Assembly (NCBI GenBank): GCA_001896885.1 | Contig: MKRJ01000019.1 | Span: 124,001 to 188,000, forward strand | Origin: Rhizobiales bacterium 65-79 | GTDB taxonomy: Bacteria; Pseudomonadota; Alphaproteobacteria; Rhizobiales; Rhizobiaceae | Reading direction: 5' to 3' | DNA length: 64,000 bases | Part shown: piece by piece, positions 62,005 to 64,000 of the stretch | How the letters are laid out: each line of letters opens with the position of its first letter | How positions within the stretch are numbered: position 1 is the stretch's first letter | Notes under the pieces: generated by a model | Database searches by the model: none | The model's input: only the letters and a program-made list of their open reading frames with translations | What the model was told of the DNA's origin: nothing | Program-made: the position numbers and the translations under genes

Positions 62005-62175
62005 CCCCCTCACCCGGTTTGCTTCGCAAACCACCCTCTCCCTGTCGGGGAGAGGAGCGCCGGCCGCGCCGTCATGCCTCTTCTCCCCAGCAGGGAGAAG
62101 GTGGCCCGAAGGGCCGGATGAGGGCATGCAAGCAGAGTGTCGATTCTCAGCGAGCCTCGAAGGACGCACCCAAAC
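62005..62175. repeat. Palindromic element and dispersed repeat end
   Basis: 62005-62124 carries nested inverted repeats (CTCTCCC-tgtc-GGGGAGAG; TTCTCCC-cagca-GGGAGAA) of the same style as the elements at 31.1, 33.9 and 60.9 kb. It is followed at 62150-62164 by GCGAGCCTCGAAGGA, identical to 28112-28126. The pair occupies the gap between convergent genes. Confidence 0.65.
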
Positions 62176-63348
62176 CTACAGCTTCGTCCAGGCGCCGTTC
62201 TTGCCTGAAGACTTCACGCAGGCTTCGATGAAAGCGACGCCCTCGACGCCGTCTTCCACCGTCGGGAAGATCACGTCTTTCGGCACCTTGCCGCCCTTCT
62301 TCCGCGCCGCGCGGATGGCCCGGGCCGCCTCGGCGTAGATGTTGGCGAAGCCTTCGAGATAGCCTTCCGGATGGCCGGGCGGAATGCGCGTGACGCGGCC
62401 CGCCGCCGCCCCCGCCCCCGCGCCGCCGCGGGTGATCAGCCGCTTCGGCTCGCCGAAGGGCGTGTACCAGAGATAGTTCGGGTCGGCCTGCGTCCATTCC
62501 AGCCCGCCCTTCGTGCCGTAGACGCGCAGCTTCAGCCCGTTCTCGTTGCCCGGTGCCACCTGGCTCGCCCACAGCATGCCCTTGGCTCTGCTTTTGAAGC
62601 GCAGGAGCACGCTGACATTGTCGTCCAGCGGCCGGCCTTTAACGAAGGAGGTGAGGTCGGCGGCGAGCGTATCGAGTTCCAGCCCGGTGACGAAGCGGGC
62701 GAGGTTGTAGGCATGCGTGCCGATATCGCCGACCGCCCCGCCGGCGCCGGACTGCTTCGGATCGGTGCGCCACACCGCCTGCTTGGCGCCCGTGTCCTCG
62801 ACCTTCTCGGTCAGCCAGTCCTGCGGATATTCGGCCTGCACGACGCGGATGTCGCCGAGCACGCCCTTCTGAACCATCTCGCGCGCCTGCCGCACCATCG
62901 GGTAGCCGGTATAATTGTGCGTCAGCACGAAGATTTTGCCGGTTTTCTTCACCAGCGCCGCGAGCTTCTTCGCGTCGGCGAGGGTGGACGTCAGCGGCTT
63001 GTCGCAGATGACGTGGATGCCGGCCTCGAGGAACGCCTTCGCCGGCGGATAGTGCATGTTGTTCGGCGTCACGATCGACACCGCCTCGATACCGTCGGGG
63101 CGCTTGGCCTCCGCCTTCGCCATCTCGGCGAAGGAGCCGTAGCTGCGCTCCGGGTCGAGGCCCAGTTCGGCCGCCGACGCCTTCGCCCGCGCCGGATCGG
63201 ACGACAATGCCCCCGCCACAAGCTCGAACTCGCCGTCCATCCGCGCCGCGATGCGATGCACCCCGCCGATGAAGGCGCCCTGCCCGCCACCCACCATGCC
63301 GAGCCGGATCGGGCCCTTGCCGGATTCGACTTGTCGCCCACTCACCAT
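62176..63348 (-). CDS. Gfo/Idh/MocA family oxidoreductase
   Basis: 390 residues. NAD(P)-binding IRLGMVGGGQGAFIGGVH, EKP-type motif ICDKPLTSTLADAK with the catalytic lysine, and GAVGDIGTHAYNLARFV with the conserved Asp/His. Such enzymes oxidise inositols, sugars or derivatives. It converges with the DapA-family gene and lies after a sugar isomerase gene in the same direction, typical of inositol-like or rare-sugar operons. Confidence 0.9.
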   Translation of the reverse strand: MVSGRQVESGKGPIRLGMVGGGQGAFIGGVHRIAARMDGEFELVAGALSSDPARAKASAAELGLDPERSYGSFAEMAKAEAKRPDGIEAVSIVTPNNMHYPPAKAFLEAGIHVICDKPLTSTLADAKKLAALVKKTGKIFVLTHNYTGYPMVRQAREMVQKGVLGDIRVVQAEYPQDWLTEKVEDTGAKQAVWRTDPKQSGAGGAVGDIGTHAYNLARFVTGLELDTLAADLTSFVKGRPLDDNVSVLLRFKSRAKGMLWASQVAPGNENGLKLRVYGTKGGLEWTQADPNYLWYTPFGEPKRLITRGGAGAGAAAGRVTRIPPGHPEGYLEGFANIYAEAARAIRAARKKGGKVPKDVIFPTVEDGVEGVAFIEACVKSSGKNGAWTKL

Positions 63349-63380
63349 CTCACGTTCCTCTCCCTATGCGACAATCGGTA

Positions 63381-63442
63381 TTCGGCAGTCGGCAATCGGA
63401 CTAAGAAAACCCGACTGCCGATTGCCGATCTGCCGACTGCCG
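63381..63442. repeat. GGCAGTCGGCAATCGG inverted simple repeats
   Basis: Left part 63381-63400 and right part 63412-63442 form an imperfect hairpin built of GGCAATCGG/GCCGATTGCC units in the gap between the oxidoreductase and the isomerase genes. Same unit family as 12051-12125. Confidence 0.6.
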
Positions 63443-64000
63443 CTATTTCCCGATCCCCATCATCTTCCGAAGCTGCGCCCGGTCCGTCTGGCCGCCGGCG
63501 AAATCGTCGAACGCCTTCTCCGTCACCCGGATGATATGCGCGGCGATGAAGGGCGCGCCCTCCGCCGCACCCTGCTCCGGATGCTTCAGGCAGCACTCCC
63601 ATTCGAGCACCGGCCAGGAATCATAGTCGTATTGCGCCATCTTCGAGAAGATGCCGGAGAAATCCACCTGCCCGTCGCCGAGCGAGCGGAAGCGGCCGGC
63701 GCGCTCGACCCAGCCGGCATAACCCGAATAGACCCCCTGCCGGCCGGTCGGGTTGAACTCGGCGTCCTTCACGTGGAAGGCGTAGATGCGCTCGTGATAG
63801 ATGTCGATGAAATCGAGATAATCGAGCTGTTGCAGCAGGAAGTGCGACGGGTCATAGTTGATGCCCGCGCGCTTGTGGCCGCCGACCTCGTCGAGGAAAC
63901 GCTCGAAGGTCGTGCCGTCGAAGAGGTCCTCGCCCGGATGCAGCTCATAGCCGATATCGACGCCATGCCCGTCGTAGAAATCGAGGATCGGCTTCCAGCG
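63443..64000 (-). CDS. Sugar phosphate isomerase/epimerase family protein, partial
   Basis: The minus-strand frame is open from the right edge, so the start is beyond the window. Visible residues include GYELHPGEDLF, INYDPSHFLLQQ and the metal-binding HVKDAEFN, which fit the AP-endonuclease-2-like TIM barrels (IolE/xylose-isomerase-like). The end reads ALRKMMGIGK-like after a long helix. Acts on an inositol- or sugar-derived ketone, probably in one pathway with the Gfo/Idh/MocA gene that follows it. Confidence 0.85.
   Translation of the reverse strand, partial: RWKPILDFYDGHGVDIGYELHPGEDLFDGTTFERFLDEVGGHKRAGINYDPSHFLLQQLDYLDFIDIYHERIYAFHVKDAEFNPTGRQGVYSGYAGWVERAGRFRSLGDGQVDFSGIFSKMAQYDYDSWPVLEWECCLKHPEQGAAEGAPFIAAHIIRVTEKAFDDFAGGQTDRAQLRKMMGIGK

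Overview
This is high-GC, gene-dense DNA from an alphaproteobacterium of the Rhizobiales (Hyphomicrobiales), most like the Mesorhizobium/Rhizobium/Phyllobacterium groups. That placement is inferred from family content: minCDE next to sugar ABC transporters, an AraD1/GguC-type protein with a galactose-dehydrogenase-like enzyme, many GntR-controlled sugar operons, a TPR-fused class III cyclase, otsBA, and intergenic palindromes of the rhizobial type. No rRNA, tRNA, CRISPR array, phage or complete insertion sequence was seen. The window is chromosomal or chromid-like: minCDE, pyrC and pyrE sit among catabolic operons.

Layout. 1-4.4 kb: 3' end of an SDR, an FAD monooxygenase, a cyclase-TPR protein and a TetR regulator. 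4.4-6.5 kb: a carotenoid-cleavage-type oxygenase translationally coupled to a YciB-like membrane protein, divergent from tetR across two matching palindromes. 6.6-10.9 kb: a non-pyrrolysine MttB-family methyltransferase and a DgcA-like flavoprotein, with a ParDE/RelE-type toxin-antitoxin pair between them. 11-17.6 kb: sugar oxidation genes (AraD1, Gfo/Idh/MocA) facing an RbsBAC-type sugar ABC operon that ends in a GntR gene. 17.8-19.7 kb: minCDE. 19.8-27.9 kb: a divergent sugar or sugar-acid regulon (GntR-UTRA, enolase-superfamily enzyme, ABC permeases and binding protein on one side; lactonase-like amidohydrolase and two SDRs on the other). 28-31 kb: outer-membrane protein, pyrC, pyrE and a perfect 59-bp inverted repeat. 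31.3-33.8 kb: copper P-type ATPase with a CueR-type promoter. 34-42.5 kb: M19 dipeptidase, BKACE enzyme, a second ABC sugar system, a two-gene Fic toxin-antitoxin module, ribokinase and RbsD/FucU. 42.7-50 kb: divergent class A beta-lactamase, LysE exporter, otsB-otsA, YihY flanked by two small paralogues, and two membrane proteins. 50-60.8 kb: a LysR gene divergent from a nine-gene operon (two paralogous SsuA-like binding proteins, MaoC-like hydratase, ABC ATPase and permease, FAD oxidoreductase, CoA-transferase, enoyl-CoA hydratase, 7Fe ferredoxin, aldehyde dehydrogenase). 61-64 kb: DapA-family aldolase/dehydratase, Gfo/Idh/MocA oxidoreductase and a sugar isomerase cut by the window end.

How the genes work together. 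Most of the window is small-molecule uptake and catabolism under local GntR, TetR or LysR control. The least explained unit is the 51-61 kb operon. It joins a TauABC/SsuABC-type importer to CoA activation, hydration, flavin/ferredoxin redox chemistry and aldehyde oxidation, and has no sulfonate monooxygenase. It is the best candidate for an undescribed pathway. Two toxin-antitoxin modules lie inside or between metabolic gene sets. Intergenic palindromic repeats recur at 31.1, 33.9, 60.9 and 62.0 kb.
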